A DNA stretch of 64,000 nt from Plastoroseomonas hellenica (GTDB taxonomy: Bacteria; Pseudomonadota; Alphaproteobacteria; Acetobacterales; Acetobacteraceae): positions 1-64,000 of the forward strand of contig NZ_JAAGBB010000025.1 of NCBI RefSeq assembly GCF_018129085.1, in the 5' to 3' direction. The notes below the pieces were generated by a model. The model was not told the DNA's origin. It did not search any database and worked only from the letters and a program-made list of their open reading frames with translations. This document shows, one piece after another, positions 17,928-28,215 of this stretch. Made by a program: the position numbers and the translations under genes. Position 1 is the first letter of the stretch. Each line of letters starts with the position of its first letter.

Positions 17928-18947
17928 TCAGGCCGCGAACATGCCGGCGATGGCGACCGGATCGACCTCCTCGATCGTCGCCGGCTGCCAGTGCGGCGCG
18001 CCGTCCTTGTCCACCAGCACCGAGCGCACGCCCTCCACGAAATCCGGGTGGTGATTCACGACGACGCGGGTCAGGGCCAGCTCCATCGCCAGGCATTCGC
18101 GCAGCGATTGCTCGGCACCGCGTGCCAGCAGCTCATGCGAGACGCTGAGGCTGGTGGGGGACATGCGCAGCAGGATGCTGCGCTGTTCCTCCGCCCATTC
18201 GGTGCCCTCGGCCTCCAAAGCGTCGAGGATCGCCGGAAGGCCGCCGGCGCCGAAGCAGCGGTCGATCGCCTCCCGATGCGCGGCGAAGCTCGCCGGCGGC
18301 GGTGCCACGGCGAAACGGTCCACTGCTGCAGCATCGCCGCCGGCCAGCGCCGCCCGCAGGGCGGGCACCGCGTCACGGGGGACGTAGTGGGTGGCAAACC
18401 CGGCATGCACCGCATCGGCGCCCTTTAGCCGCGCCCCGGTCAGCGCCAGCCAGAGCCCGATCTTGCCGGGCAGGCGCGGCAGCACATAGCTGGTGCCGAC
18501 ATCGGGAAACAGCGCGATCGCGGTCTCCGGCATCGCCAGCAGCGCATGCTCGGTCACGATGCGGTGGCTGCCATGCACCGCGACGCCGATGCCGCCGCCC
18601 ATGCAGACGCCGTCGATCAGGCTGATCCAGGGCTTGCCGAACTCGGCGATGCCCTGGTTGACCGCATATTCCGTGCTGAAGAAGCGCTCGATCGTCGCCT
18701 GGTCGTCGGCCAGCGCCGCGGTGCGGATGGCGCGCACATCGCCGCCGGCGCAGAAGGCGCGGCCGCCGGCGCCGTCGAGCAGCACCGCACGCAACGAGGC
18801 ATCGTCGCGCCAAGCCGCGATCGCGGCGCCGAAGCCGTCGATCATCGCCTGGTCCAGCGCATTCAGCGCCTTGGGGCGGTTCATGGTCAGCAGGCCCAGG
18901 GCGCCCTCGCGGCGGGTCAGCAGGCTCGGTTCGGCGGCATCGGACAT
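17928..18947 (-). CDS. Enoyl-CoA hydratase/isomerase family, 3-hydroxyisobutyryl-CoA hydrolase-like
   Basis: A 339-residue crotonase-fold enzyme. The fold is shown by NRPKALNALDQAM, AFCAGGDVRAI (oxyanion hole) and VCMGGGIGVAVHGSHRIVTEH. The length, the stretch AMPETAIALFPDVGTSYVLPRLPG and the C-terminal FVEGVRSVLVDKD match 3-hydroxyisobutyryl-CoA hydrolases of valine breakdown better than plain enoyl-CoA hydratases. ATG 18947 starts a normal N-terminus; the frame is open upstream without family similarity. It stands alone, divergent from the ABC-ATPase homologue, and a repeat element sits directly after its stop. Confidence 0.82.
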   Translation of the reverse strand: MSDAAEPSLLTRREGALGLLTMNRPKALNALDQAMIDGFGAAIAAWRDDASLRAVLLDGAGGRAFCAGGDVRAIRTAALADDQATIERFFSTEYAVNQGIAEFGKPWISLIDGVCMGGGIGVAVHGSHRIVTEHALLAMPETAIALFPDVGTSYVLPRLPGKIGLWLALTGARLKGADAVHAGFATHYVPRDAVPALRAALAGGDAAAVDRFAVAPPPASFAAHREAIDRCFGAGGLPAILDALEAEGTEWAEEQRSILLRMSPTSLSVSHELLARGAEQSLRECLAMELALTRVVVNHHPDFVEGVRSVLVDKDGAPHWQPATIEEVDPVAIAGMFAA

Positions 18948-19017
18948 GGGGCAGGCTTTCAGACGTTCACATGGTCGCCTAGACGCTGAATGATGACGGA
19001 GCAAGCTGGGAGGGCGA

Positions 19018-20094
19018 ATGGCTGATGACACGGCGCTGAGGATCGACGGGCTCCGCTATGCGCCGCGTCCCGGGATGCGGCTCCTGGACGGGCTGACGCT
19101 CGAGGTTGCGGCGGGGGAATGGCTCAGCCTGCTCGCGGCATCCGGCGCCGGCGCCACCAGCCTGTTGCGGCTGGCGGCCGGGGAGCTGCGGCCGGAGGCC
19201 GGCCGGGTCGCGGCGCCGGGCGCCCTGCTCGTGGCGCCGCTGCGGGGTGGCCTGCCCTGGGAAAGCGTCACCCAGCGCCTCGTCCAGCCCTTGCGCAAGC
19301 GGGGCATGCCTCAGGCGGAGCGCGAGGCGCTGGTCGCCGGAACCCTCGATGTGCTGCGCCTGCGCCATGTGGCCGAGCAACCGCCGGCGACCTTGTCGGA
19401 GGCGGAGGAGCAGCGCTGCGCGATCGCCGCCGCGCTGCTGGCGGAAGCGCCGCTGCTGCTGCTCGACGATCCCTTCTCGGCGCAGGATCCGGCCGGGCGC
19501 GCCGCCCTGCTGGACCTGCTGCGGGAGCGGCAGCAAGGGCGGGGCTTCGCCGTCCTGCATGTGACGCGCGACGCGGCGGAGGCGATGGCGGTCGCGGACC
19601 GGCTGGCGATCCTCGACCGTGGCCGCATCCTGCAGGCGGGACCGCCCGAAGCGGTCTTCGACATGCCGGGCAGCGCTGCCGCGGCCAGGCTCACCGGCGC
19701 GGCCAACCTGCTCGCCGGCCAGGTCGAGGAGGCGGAGGATGAGGAGGGGCTGACCATGGTCAAGCTGGAGGCCGGCCCCTTCCTCGCGGGGCGCGCGGTG
19801 CGGCCGCTTCGCCGCGGGGCGCGGGTCTGGCTGCTGGTCCGGCCGGAGCATGTGGCGGTCGCCGCCATGGCGGCGGACGCGCTGGGCGACGGCGCGATCG
19901 GCGCCAGGGTGCTCTCCGTCCGGCCGCAAGGCGCGCGCATGATGCTGCGGCTGGCACTCGGCGACGGCACGGTGATGGAGGCGCTGCGGCCGCGGGGCTT
20001 CGGCGCCGCCCCGAAGCCGGGCTCGCCTTGCGCGCTCGCCTGGCCACCGCAGGCGGCGCGCGTGCTGCTCCAGGATCTCGATCCCAAAGCGTGA
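19018..20094 (+). CDS. ABC-ATPase homologue with degenerate catalytic motifs
   Basis: A 358-residue protein with the layout of PotA/UgpC-type importer ATPases: nucleotide-binding domain (about 1-235) and a C-terminal TOBE-like region (about 240-355). Almost every ATP-handling motif is changed. Walker A reads ASGAGATS, with Ala46 in place of the lysine. The signature reads LSEAEEQR (126-133) instead of LSGGQ. Walker B ends LLLLDDP, with Asp151 where the catalytic glutamate should be. The switch histidine is Arg184 (VTRD), and the Q-loop glutamine seems to be proline. The D-loop (SAQD) survives. The reading frame is intact, with GGGAGGG before the start, so this is not an obvious pseudogene. 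No permease or receptor adjoins. ATP hydrolysis seems unlikely; a structural or regulatory role is possible. Confidence 0.75.
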   Translation: MADDTALRIDGLRYAPRPGMRLLDGLTLEVAAGEWLSLLAASGAGATSLLRLAAGELRPEAGRVAAPGALLVAPLRGGLPWESVTQRLVQPLRKRGMPQAEREALVAGTLDVLRLRHVAEQPPATLSEAEEQRCAIAAALLAEAPLLLLDDPFSAQDPAGRAALLDLLRERQQGRGFAVLHVTRDAAEAMAVADRLAILDRGRILQAGPPEAVFDMPGSAAAARLTGAANLLAGQVEEAEDEEGLTMVKLEAGPFLAGRAVRPLRRGARVWLLVRPEHVAVAAMAADALGDGAIGARVLSVRPQGARMMLRLALGDGTVMEALRPRGFGAAPKPGSPCALAWPPQAARVLLQDLDPKA

Positions 20095-20198
20095 CGCGCC
20101 TGGTTCCCGGGCGTGAAACCGTCCGGGCCAGCGTGATAGGTTCTTGCCCGGCGCGAGACAGTCCCGACATGCCTCGCACCGGAACCTTTCGTTGGGTC

Positions 20199-20241
20199 GC
20201 GTGATTCAGACTTTTGGCCGATTGGCCCCCAGTCATCACGC
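20199..20241 (+). repeat. 43-base intergenic element, copy 2
   Basis: GCGTGAT (20199-20205) and ATCACGC (20235-20241) flank 29 bases with CTTTT and the dyad GGCC-GATT-GGCC. It is the same length as the copy at 17885-17927 and aligns base for base at most positions. It lies between the ABC-ATPase homologue and the superoxide dismutase gene, just before the latter's ribosome site. Confidence 0.7.
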
Positions 20242-20262
20242 TACAGGGGAGTGACGCATCAC

Positions 20263-20991
20263 ATGAGCTTCATCCAACGCCGCAGCCTGCTGCTGGCCGC
20301 CGGAGGCCTGCTTGCCGCCACCGCCCTGCCGCGCCGGGTGCTCGCCCAGGCCGCCGCGCCAACCGGCCCCTTCACGCTGCCCGATCTGCCCTATGCGGCG
20401 GGCGCCAATGAAGCGGCGATCGATGCGCGCACCATGGAGATCCATCACGGCTTCCATCACCGCGCCTATGTCACCAACCTGAACAACGCGGTGGCGCAGC
20501 AGCCGCAGCTCGGCAGCATGCAGCTCGACGAGATCCTGATGCGGCTGAGCCAGGTGCCGGAGAACATCCGCACCGTGGTGCGCAACAACGCCGGCGGCCA
20601 CGCCAACCACAGCATGTTCTGGGAGATCATGGGCGGCCAGGGCGGCGCGCCTGAGGGTGAGCTGGCAGCCGCGATCACCCGCGACTTCGAAGGCTTCGAC
20701 CAGTTCAAGACCCGGTTCGAGGCGGCGGCGAACAGCCAGTTCGGCTCCGGCTGGGCCTTCCTGACCGCCGCCAATGACGGCAAGCTCGCGATCGTGGCCA
20801 AGCCCAACCAGGACACGCCGCTGATGGATGGCGTCCGCGTGCTGATGGGCAACGACGTCTGGGAGCATGCCTATTACCTGCGCTACCAGAACCGTCGCGC
20901 GGAATACACGCGCAATTGGTGGAACGTCGTGAACTGGGCCAAGGTGGGCGAGCGCTACGCGGCGGCCAAGGCGGGCACGCTGCGCATCTGA
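20263..20991 (+). CDS. Exported Fe/Mn-family superoxide dismutase
   Basis: A 242-residue superoxide dismutase with an N-terminal leader absent from cytoplasmic relatives: IQRRSLLLAAGGLLAATALPRRVLAQA, a Tat-like twin arginine followed by a hydrophobic stretch and an A-x-A site. The mature enzyme has all metal ligands (HHGFHHRAYV, GGHANHSMFW, DVWEHAYYL). GGHANH and KPNQDTPL place the outer-sphere glutamine as in manganese or cambialistic enzymes rather than iron ones. Start ATG 20263 is about ten bases after GGGGAG; a GTG at 20251 is less well placed. Tat export fits a cofactor loaded in the cytoplasm and a job against periplasmic superoxide. A strong hairpin follows the stop. Confidence 0.9.
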   Translation: MSFIQRRSLLLAAGGLLAATALPRRVLAQAAAPTGPFTLPDLPYAAGANEAAIDARTMEIHHGFHHRAYVTNLNNAVAQQPQLGSMQLDEILMRLSQVPENIRTVVRNNAGGHANHSMFWEIMGGQGGAPEGELAAAITRDFEGFDQFKTRFEAAANSQFGSGWAFLTAANDGKLAIVAKPNQDTPLMDGVRVLMGNDVWEHAYYLRYQNRRAEYTRNWWNVVNWAKVGERYAAAKAGTLRI

Positions 20992-21002
20992 CGGCTGCGT
21001 CG

Positions 21003-21039
21003 AACACTTGCCGCGCCGAGCTGCGGCGCGGCAAGTGTT
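21003..21039. terminator. Strong two-way hairpin terminator
   Basis: A perfect 16-bp stem from 21003-21018 to 21024-21039 with an AGCTG loop. The A-rich left flank and T-rich right flank (AACAC / GTGTT) let it work in both directions. It separates the converging superoxide dismutase and HATPase genes. Confidence 0.8.
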
Positions 21040-21482
21040 TACCTGAGCCGGCCGTGGTGCAGATTGAGGACGGCTTCGGTTCTGCTGGTGCGCAGCAACC
21101 GGAGATGGCCGTGATGCCGCGCCGCGAGCTGGCGGACCAGAGCCAGGCCCGCACCTTCGCGCAGCGTTCCCGGCAGGCCCCAGCCATCATCGGCGACGAC
21201 GAGCGCGGTCTGGTCATAGACGGTGGAGATGCGGATCTCGATCCGCCCGGCGGGCCTGCCATGCAGGCCGTGATCCAGGGCATTGCCGATGAAGATCTGC
21301 GCGACATGCAGCACGGTATCGGCCAGGGCATCCGGACAGGCGCCGGAGACGGAGATCTCGATGCCGATTGCCTGGTCGGCATCCGTGCACAGGATCCGCA
21401 TATCCTCGCAGATCGAGCGCAGCCGGTCCTCGATCATGCCGGGGGTATGGGCCGGCCGATGCCGGCGAAGAGGCATGTTCAT
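21039..21482 (-). CDS. HATPase_c-only sensor-kinase-like protein
   Basis: A 147-residue protein made almost only of a GHKL ATPase domain. The N-box (IFIGNALDHGL), G1 box (VVADDGWGLPG) and G2 box (GAGLALVRQLAARHHGHLRL) are clear. The short N-terminal part (RLRSICEDMRILCTDADQAIGIEIS) resembles the linker before the ATPase domain of HWE/HisKA_2 kinases, but the helix with the phospho-accepting histidine is absent. It may be a stand-alone kinase remnant, an anti-sigma-like switch protein or the catalytic half of a split kinase. ATG 21482 overlaps the upstream gene's stop (ATGA), so translation is coupled to the glycosyltransferase-like gene. Confidence 0.7.
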   Translation of the reverse strand: MNMPLRRHRPAHTPGMIEDRLRSICEDMRILCTDADQAIGIEISVSGACPDALADTVLHVAQIFIGNALDHGLHGRPAGRIEIRISTVYDQTALVVADDGWGLPGTLREGAGLALVRQLAARHHGHLRLLRTSRTEAVLNLHHGRLR

Positions 21483-22720
21483 GGCCGCACGCCCTGGGCA
21501 GCGGCTGCGGGCCGCAAGCCAAGCCAGCGCAGGGGAGCGGCGCCTTGCCGACGCAGCCGCGCCAGGACCGAGGGTGCGGCTGGCGGCGCTTCCGGGCTGA
21601 GCGTCAGGGGCGACGCCAGGCCCCAGGCGATGCCGAGGGATTGCCGCAGCATATGCGGCACGGTCGGCAAGGCGGCCCGCCTGCCATGCCAGAAATCGGC
21701 GGACAGGAAACCGGTGTCGAGCCGGTAGGACCGCGAGCATATGCCGGATGCGACCAGCCTCGGATCCGCCGTATCGGGCAGGACGAGCGCGGTCGCCGGC
21801 TTGCCGAAATAGCCCGCTTCCACCACCAGGCTGGAGGAGAGCGAGATGACCTCATGAACATTCTCGCAGGCCAGCAGGGCGTAGGAGCTGGCCAGGCTCA
21901 TGCGCGCATTGGGGATGTTCGCCAGGAGCTGCTCCAGCTCGGCACGATCAGGCTCGAAGGGATGCGGCCGCACCAGCAGCAGATCATAGCCTTTGGCCAT
22001 CTCGGCGATCGGGGCGATGAAGTCCGACGGCTTCGCCAGGACCCCACCGCGCACGAGAGCACGATCGACGCGTGTCTGGCCGAAGAAGACCGCGACGCGC
22101 AGCGCCGGATCACCGACGGTGCGGCCCGCATGGCGCACGGCACTGGCGCGCAGGAGCGCGGCGTCGATCCTGAGGATCTCCTCCTCGACCTCGTTGAGTG
22201 CCAGGGCGCCTTCCAGCACCGGATCATTAGTCCGCGCGGAGAAGAACAGGTCGCGGCCGAAGCGGACTGCATCGATCGCGATATCCAGGAACGGAATCCC
22301 GCGATCGGCCAGGAAGCGCATCAGAAACACCGGCAGCTCGAAGCCGATCACGAGCTCGGTGCCCGCCATGCGCAGGTCCAGCCATTGCGCGGCGGCGGGC
22401 AACGGGTCGATGGCCGAGGTCGCCGCCCATCCCTCCGGGGAGGTCGGCAAACCCAGAAGTTCCATGAACGCCTGAATCTCCCCGGGGCGCCCGTCGCCCC
22501 CCCAGTCGCGGAGGCAGGCTCCGGCGCCGGTCAAGGCCGCCCCCATCAGCGAGCGCAGCCAAAGCCGGTTCGCCGCGTGATGCACGAGCCCGTTGGCGCC
22601 CGAGCGCGTGAAATCGTCGAGGAACAACACGGCACGGCCGCGGAGATGCAAGGGATCCGGATCGGCGGTGAGGTGGATCGTGTGGAGAGGCGCCGGGCCT
22701 CCGCTCCTCGCTAGGCCCAT
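21479..22720 (-). CDS. Capsule-synthesis glycosyltransferase-like protein
   Basis: A 413-residue protein I cannot identify with certainty. Its middle and C-terminal parts recall the Capsule_synth/KpsC-KpsS type of Kdo transferases: VAVFFGQTRVDRALVRGG, LLLVRPHPFEPD and VISLSSSLVVEAGYFGKPA follow the order 'GQ..D', 'HP', 'S-S..EA..GKP' seen in such GT-B enzymes. The first 200 residues lack recognisable motifs. There is no signal peptide or membrane segment. It heads a two-gene operon with the HATPase protein (four-base overlap). The region 22721-22879 upstream has a locally AT-rich stretch near 22820-22840 suited to a promoter. Confidence 0.5.
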   Translation of the reverse strand: MGLARSGGPAPLHTIHLTADPDPLHLRGRAVLFLDDFTRSGANGLVHHAANRLWLRSLMGAALTGAGACLRDWGGDGRPGEIQAFMELLGLPTSPEGWAATSAIDPLPAAAQWLDLRMAGTELVIGFELPVFLMRFLADRGIPFLDIAIDAVRFGRDLFFSARTNDPVLEGALALNEVEEEILRIDAALLRASAVRHAGRTVGDPALRVAVFFGQTRVDRALVRGGVLAKPSDFIAPIAEMAKGYDLLLVRPHPFEPDRAELEQLLANIPNARMSLASSYALLACENVHEVISLSSSLVVEAGYFGKPATALVLPDTADPRLVASGICSRSYRLDTGFLSADFWHGRRAALPTVPHMLRQSLGIAWGLASPLTLSPEAPPAAPSVLARLRRQGAAPLRWLGLRPAAAAQGVRP

Positions 22721-22879
22721 CGCCGTGCTCCGGAACGGCGATCCCTATGGATCATGCTGCGCATGACGGAGGCCCCGATGTCATCATCGCCTCAATCTAG
22801 CGATGCGGGGCGGCTTCGCATTTTAAGTGATATGTCGTTCTGCAACGCTGCGTAAGCGTCATTCCGGCGCCGCTTCGGG

Positions 22880-23080
22880 TCAGCCGGCGACCACGTAGCC
22901 CTCCGCGGCGATCGCTTCCGCCAGCGCCGCGCGCGACGCTACCGTCTGCAGCGTCAAGGTCCCGGCGGCGAGATCGATTGCGACCTTCGCCGCCGCGTCC
23001 CGCGCATGCACTGCATCGGTCACCGCGCGCACGCAGTGGCCGCAGCTCATGCCTTCGACCTTCAGCACCATCTGGGTCAC
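22880..23080 (-). CDS. copZ: CopZ-like copper chaperone
   Basis: A 66-residue heavy-metal-associated domain protein with the copper-binding motif GMSCGHC near residue 10. It carries copper(I) to the P-type ATPase or the regulator in the cytoplasm. The gene starts at GTG 23080, seven bases after AAGAAGGA, and lies three bases after the cueR stop, so it is the last gene of the copA-cueR-copZ operon. Confidence 0.88.
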   Translation of the reverse strand: MTQMVLKVEGMSCGHCVRAVTDAVHARDAAAKVAIDLAAGTLTLQTVASRAALAEAIAAEGYVVAG

Positions 23081-23083
23081 GGG

Positions 23084-23472
23084 TCAGTCCTTCTTCTCGA
23101 GTTCGGCGATGATCGGGCAGTCCGGCCGCGCATCACCGTGGCAATGCGCGGCGAGATGCCGGAGCGAGGTGGCCATGGCGCGCAGGCTGTCGGCCTTGGC
23201 CTCCAGCGTTGCGACATGGTCGAGCGCCAGGCGCTTCACCTCCGCGCTGGCGCGGTTGCGGTCGCGCCAGAGATCGAGCAGCCGCCGCACGTCCTCGAGC
23301 GGGAAGCCGAGCGCGCGAGCATGGCGGATGAAGCGCAACACCGCGACTTCATCCTTGCCATAGGTGCGGTAGTTGTTGGCGGCGCGTTGCGCATCCACCA
23401 GGCCGATCGATTCATAGTGGCGGATCATCTTGGCCGAGACGCCGGACTCGGCGGCGGCTTCCCCAATGCTTT

Positions 23473-23476
<4 letters not shown>
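23084..23476 (-). CDS. cueR: CueR-type copper-responsive MerR regulator
   Basis: A 130-residue MerR-family activator. The N-terminal winged helix (IGEAAAESGVSAKMIRHYESIGL) is standard, and the C-terminal metal loop has the Cx7C spacing of CueR (CHGDARPDCPII), with serine in the RASAEVK stretch as expected for monovalent-metal sensors. It overlaps copA by ATGA and sits inside the operon it should control through the dyad at 25828-25844. Confidence 0.9.
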
Positions 23477-25812
<2,336 letters not shown>

Positions 25813-25818
25813 GGCGCG

Positions 25819-25849
25819 GATGTGGGGCTTCCCAATATGGGAAGGTCAA
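25819..25849 (-). promoter_or_regulatory. CueR-type promoter and operator
   Basis: On the minus strand TTGACC (-35, 25849-25844) is followed 19 bases later by CACATC (weak -10, 25824-25819). Between them lies the dyad CTTCCC-AATAT-GGGAAG (25828-25844). The long spacer with a central dyad is the layout of MerR/CueR-activated promoters. Transcription would begin near 25812, at the copA start codon. Confidence 0.75.
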
Positions 25850-25920
25850 GGGCCGCCGTCACGCCCGTCATCGGAATGCCGATTGACGCAGGCCCCAGGG
25901 CTGCCGACATGCTGCCCGCC

Positions 25921-26955
25921 ATGCATCCAGCCCGTTTCCTCCTGGCCGGCCTCCTGGCCCTCGCCACGCCGGTCGTCGCCCAGACGCAGCCGGAGCCGTT
26001 CCGCATCGTCAACGCCACCGGGGCGCCGGCGGTCGCGCTGCACGCGGTGCGGACCGGCCGCCCCGATTGGGGCGGCAACCTGCTGAACCGGGGGGCGCTC
26101 GCCGCCGATGCCGGCTTCAGTCTGCGCCCCTCCGCGGCCGCCGGCTGCCGCTTCGACCTGCGACTGGTGCTGGAGGATGGGCGGGAGGCGGTGCTGCGCA
26201 ACCAGGACATCTGCGCCCAGCGGGAGGTCCGGCTGGCGCAGGTGGCGACCGCGGCACCCGGTGCCGCCCGCCCCCCGGCCCAGGCCGCGCAGCCGGGGTC
26301 GCCGGCACAGCCGAACCCGCAGGCCCGCGTCGCCTCCGGCACCGGCTTCGTTGTCGCGCGTGACCGGGTGCTGACCAACCACCACGTCATCGACGGCTGC
26401 AACCGCATCCTGGTCCGCACCGCGGACGGGCGGACCCTGGCCGCGACGCCGCCGGCCCGGGTCGATGCCCAGCGCGACCTGGCGCTGCTGACCGTCCCGG
26501 GTGATCCGGGGCCGGTGCTGTCCTTCCGCAGCAACCCGGTGCGGCGGGGCGAGGGCGTGGTGACCTATGGCTTCCCGCTGGCCGGCCTGCTCTCCTCCGG
26601 CCCGACGCTCACCACCGGAGAGATCAGCGCGCTGGCCGGGCTGCAGGACAACCAGACGCAATTCCAGATCAGCGCGCCGGTGCAGCCGGGCAATTCCGGC
26701 GGCCCGCTGCTCGACCGCCAGGGCAATATCGTCGGCGTCATCGTCTCCAAGCTCAATGCCCAGCGTATCGCGCAGCGCACCGGCGACATCCCGCAGAATG
26801 TCAATTTCGCGGTGAAGGGCAATGAGGCGCTGGAGTTCGTGCGCCGCGCCGGCGTGATCCCGCAGGTCGCCGAAAGCCGCGGCCCCGAGCGCGGCGCGGC
26901 GGAGGTGGGCGAAACCGCGCATCGCAGCACCATGTTCATCCGCTGCGAGCGTTAG
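25921..26955 (+). CDS. Exported trypsin-like serine protease
   Basis: A 344-residue protein with a Sec leader (FLLAGLLALATPVVAQ). An N-terminal domain of about 110 residues is followed by a proline/alanine linker (about 115-135) and an S1-type protease domain. The triad is visible: TNHHVIDG (His near 155), RDLALL (Asp near 185) and QPGNSGGPLL (Ser near 259). No PDZ domain follows, so it differs from DegP/HtrA. It should act in the periplasm or outside the cell. ATG 25921 directly begins the leader; an ATG at 25909 is possible. It is divergent from copA across 108 bases, but no copper link is visible. Confidence 0.87.
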   Translation: MHPARFLLAGLLALATPVVAQTQPEPFRIVNATGAPAVALHAVRTGRPDWGGNLLNRGALAADAGFSLRPSAAAGCRFDLRLVLEDGREAVLRNQDICAQREVRLAQVATAAPGAARPPAQAAQPGSPAQPNPQARVASGTGFVVARDRVLTNHHVIDGCNRILVRTADGRTLAATPPARVDAQRDLALLTVPGDPGPVLSFRSNPVRRGEGVVTYGFPLAGLLSSGPTLTTGEISALAGLQDNQTQFQISAPVQPGNSGGPLLDRQGNIVGVIVSKLNAQRIAQRTGDIPQNVNFAVKGNEALEFVRRAGVIPQVAESRGPERGAAEVGETAHRSTMFIRCER

Positions 26956-26960
26956 CCTAG

Positions 26961-27157
26961 CGGGCCAAGCGGCCGCAGGCCGCCACCCGAAAGGCCGGAC
27001 TGCGAGGCGTCAGCCGATGCAGGCCGAGGCCGCGAATGCGGCCCGCGCGCGACCGACCGTTGTCGCCAATGCGCCCTGACAGCGCGAAAGCCAAGGCCGC
27101 GGATGCGGCCGCCGGCGTTTGAGGTAAACAAAAAACTCGGCGCCGGCGTTTGAGGAC
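26961..27157 (-). repeat. Cluster of REP-like intergenic repeats
   Basis: The 206-base gap between the protease and a converging Bug receptor is filled by related GC-rich units read on the minus strand: 26961-26983, 27021-27050, 27084-27124 and 27139-27157. The 16-mer at 26964-26979 is an exact inverted match of 13021-13036. The last two units each end in CCTCAAACGCCGGCG and are separated by an AT-rich spacer with six As. I see no gene here. Confidence 0.7.
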
Positions 27158-27161
27158 AGAT

Positions 27162-28136
27162 CTAATTCCCACTCGCCCCGGCTTCGCGGAGGATCGGCGT
27201 CCAGCGAGCCGTCTCCTCGCGCATGAAGCGCAGCAGCTCGGCAGGGGTGCTCGGGGACGGCTCAAGCCCGTGGCGCATCAAGGCGGCGACCGTCCCGGGG
27301 TCGTGCAGCGCCTCGGTCAGCGCCTCCGACAGCCGGGCGATGATCGGCTCCGGCAGGGCGCGCGGCCCCATCACCGCATACCAATTGGGGATCGCGTAGC
27401 CGGGCAGGTCAGCCGCCTCAGCGACGGTCGGCACCTCCGGCAGCATGGCGGTGCGCTGCGCGGCAGGGACCGCCAGGGCGCGCAGCCGGCCGGCCTCGAT
27501 ATGCGGCAGCACGGTCGCCGCGGTTGCCGCCGAGTAATCCACCTTGCCCGAGATGATGTCGCTGATGAGCTGGCCGCCGCCGCGATAGGGCACATGCACG
27601 GTGCGGATGCCGGCGCGATGGTCGAGCAGCGCGCCGGCGAGGTGCCCGCCGCTGCCGATGCCCGAGCTGCCATAGGCGAGCGCGTCCGGCCGGGCGCGGG
27701 CGGCTTCGATCAGCGATCGCAGGTCGCGCCAGGGGCGATCGGGCGGGACCACCACCACATTCAGCACCTCGACCGAGCGGCCGATCGGCGTCAGGTCGGT
27801 CGTCATGTCGGACGTCAGCCGGGTCATGATCGGGTTCATGACCAGGGAGGCGATGGTGCCCATCACCAGCGTATGGCCATCAGGCGGCGCGTTGATCGTC
27901 GCCTCGGCCGCGATATTGCCGGCGCCGCCGGGCCGGTTCTCGACGACGATCGGCTGGCCGAGCAGCGCCTGCAGCTTCGGCGCCAGGATGCGCGTCGTGG
28001 TGTCATTGCCGCCGCCGGGGACAGCGCCGACCAGGATGCGGATGCTGCGGCTCGGGGACCAGCGGGGCTGGGCCCGCGCGGCGCGGCCGAAAATGGCCGC
28101 ACCGGTGAGCGCGGCGATATGCCGGCGCGTGAGCAT
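27162..28136 (-). CDS. Bug/TctC-family periplasmic solute receptor
   Basis: A 324-residue TTT receptor with a Tat-like leader (LTRRHIAALTGAAIFGRAARAQP) and the motifs RSIRILVGAVPGGGNDTTTRIL and PPDGHTLVMGT. I start at ATG 28136, eight bases after GAGG; an ATG at 28142 is almost as good. It is followed by the repeat cluster and has no transporter neighbour. It reads in the same direction as the ketopantoate-reductase-like gene 79 bases upstream, so the two may share a message. The ligand is unknown. Confidence 0.85.
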   Translation of the reverse strand: MLTRRHIAALTGAAIFGRAARAQPRWSPSRSIRILVGAVPGGGNDTTTRILAPKLQALLGQPIVVENRPGGAGNIAAEATINAPPDGHTLVMGTIASLVMNPIMTRLTSDMTTDLTPIGRSVEVLNVVVVPPDRPWRDLRSLIEAARARPDALAYGSSGIGSGGHLAGALLDHRAGIRTVHVPYRGGGQLISDIISGKVDYSAATAATVLPHIEAGRLRALAVPAAQRTAMLPEVPTVAEAADLPGYAIPNWYAVMGPRALPEPIIARLSEALTEALHDPGTVAALMRHGLEPSPSTPAELLRFMREETARWTPILREAGASGN

Positions 28137-28215
28137 GGACATGTCCTCGGTTGGTTTCTTATGCCCCGAGGCTAGCGCCGGCGTCAGAGCACCGCCAGCA
28201 TCCACTGCCACCGCG

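Noticed and set aside
22846-22868. GGAAT...CGTT on the minus strand, resembling an EcfG (general stress) promoter ahead of the glycosyltransferase/HATPase operon
   Set aside because: The spacer is about 13 bases, too short for the usual 16-19, and the -35 element is not exact.
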